A DNA stretch of 5,810 nt. Origin: an uncultured Holophagaceae bacterium. Lineage in GTDB: Bacteria > Acidobacteriota > Holophagae > Holophagales > Holophagaceae. The translations under genes and the position numbers were made by a program. The notes under the pieces were generated by a model. The model saw only the letters and a list, made by a program, of their open reading frames with translations. It was not told the DNA's origin and made no database searches. The stretch covers positions 1-5,810 of the forward strand of contig CAITBU010000317.1 in NCBI GenBank assembly GCA_903890595.1. The letters are read 5' to 3'. Shown one piece after another: positions 5,084-5,810 of the stretch (position 1 is the first letter of the stretch; each line of letters opens with the position of its first letter).

Positions 5084-5810
5084 TTAGCTTTTCTGCAGCT
5101 TCGCCGCAAAGGTGCGGACGCGAACTTCCAGGGCGGCGGGGCCTAGGCCTTCTTCTTCCAGGAGGCGGGTGGCGTCGCCGTGGTGGACCAGGTGGTCGGG
5201 CACGGCGCAGCGCAGGATTGGGCGCAGCAGGCCGGCGTCGCCCAGGGCCTCGGCCACGGCCGTCCCGAACCCACCGGGGGCGCAGCCCTCTTCCAGGGTG
5301 ACGGTGCCTCGGCAGCGGGCGGCCCACTCGAGGATGAGGGGCGCATCCAAGGGCTTCACGAAGCGGGCGTTGATGACGGCGCAGGAGAGGCCTTCCAGGG
5401 CGAACCGCTCGGCCATGGCCAGGGCCGGTTCCACCATGCTGCCCAGGGCGCAGAGGAGGAGATCCTCGCCCTCTCGCAGCAGCTCGCCCTTGCCCACGGG
5501 CAGGGCGGTGATGGGCTCCTCAAGGACTACGCCCCGGCCATTGCCCCGGGGATAGCGCAGGGCGGCGGGGTGGCCGCAGTAGAGGGCGGTCATGAGCATC
5601 CGCCGCAGCTCGTTCTCGTCCCGGGGGGCCATGAGGACGATGTTCGGCAGGCAGCGCAGGTAGGCCAGATCATAGAGGCCGTGGTGGGTAGGACCGTCGG
5701 CACCCACGATGCCAGCCCGGTCCAGGGCGAAGGTCACGGGCAGGTCCTGGAGGCACACGTCGTGGGCCACCTGGTCGAAGCCACGCTGGAGGAAGGTGCT
5801 GTAGATGGCC
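5084..5810 (-). CDS. dxs: 1-deoxy-D-xylulose-5-phosphate synthase, C-terminal part
   Basis: DXS condenses pyruvate and glyceraldehyde 3-phosphate, using thiamine diphosphate, to make DXP, the first step of the MEP isoprenoid pathway and a precursor for thiamine and pyridoxal in many bacteria. The window holds the last 241 codons; the frame is open through position 5810, so the N-terminal TPP-binding domain lies outside. Visible are the end of the pyrimidine-binding transketolase domain, with AIYSTFLQRGFDQV at the edge and ALDRAGIVGADGPTHHG, whose Arg, Asp and His correspond by my alignment to E. coli DXS R420, D427 and H431. YPRG follows (R478 equivalent), then the transketolase C-terminal domain with INARFVKPLD and VTLEEG. 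An internal GTG near 5770 is only a valine codon, not a start. The gene ends in TAA at 5086-5084, 18 nt from the nucleotidase stop. All catalytic residues that should lie in this part are intact. Confidence 0.97.
   Translation of the reverse strand, partial: AIYSTFLQRGFDQVAHDVCLQDLPVTFALDRAGIVGADGPTHHGLYDLAYLRCLPNIVLMAPRDENELRRMLMTALYCGHPAALRYPRGNGRGVVLEEPITALPVGKGELLREGEDLLLCALGSMVEPALAMAERFALEGLSCAVINARFVKPLDAPLILEWAARCRGTVTLEEGCAPGGFGTAVAEALGDAGLLRPILRCAVPDHLVHHGDATRLLEEEGLGPAALEVRVRTFAAKLQKS

Overview
This is a high-GC (roughly two thirds G+C by eye), gene-dense bacterial chromosomal window holding six protein genes: four complete and two cut by the window edges. Gene content is mostly housekeeping: nucleotide-pool sanitation, an E1-like sulfur-carrier adenylyltransferase, the first enzyme of the MEP isoprenoid pathway and a secreted nucleotidase. 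Synonymous positions favour G/C strongly, and the deep antisense open frames are the usual by-product of that. The composition and gene set suggest a free-living Gram-negative-type bacterium. Acidobacteriota (Holophaga/Geothrix-like) or a deltaproteobacterial/myxobacterial lineage would fit, but this is a low-confidence inference from general familiarity, not from a marker gene.

Layout: 1-911 (minus) is an EamA/DMT ten-helix transporter missing only its extreme C-terminus. It overlaps by 4 nt (ATGA) the upstream rdgB/HAM1 pyrophosphatase gene at 908-1507 (minus), so the two form a translationally coupled pair. A 160-bp spacer (1508-1667) carries an inverted-repeat element built from 9-nt NNCGCAGAG units. 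Next is a ThiF/MoeB/HesA-family adenylyltransferase (1668-2669, minus) with a C-terminal extension like that of Bacillus ThiF. A 223-bp spacer (2670-2892) is packed with 7-nt GCYGATA/GCTGTCA repeats arranged as a fold-back around a strong intrinsic terminator. That terminator belongs to the next minus-strand gene, a small conserved protein of unknown function (2893-3357).

A 100-bp divergent intergenic region (3358-3457) separates this small gene from a plus-strand secreted metallophosphatase/5'-nucleotidase (UshA/CpdB type, 3458-5065). That gene converges, with only 18 bp between stop codons, on the 3' part of dxs (5084-5810, minus), whose N-terminal two thirds lie beyond the window.

The genes do not form one pathway. 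The nucleotidase (extracytoplasmic nucleotide salvage) and RdgB (cytoplasmic removal of non-canonical purine triphosphates) both act on nucleotides but are in different transcription units. I see no CRISPR, RNA gene, transposase, phage or toxin-antitoxin gene, and no evidence of an undescribed multi-gene system. The most interesting material is non-coding: two unrelated short-period repeat elements in the two minus-strand spacers.
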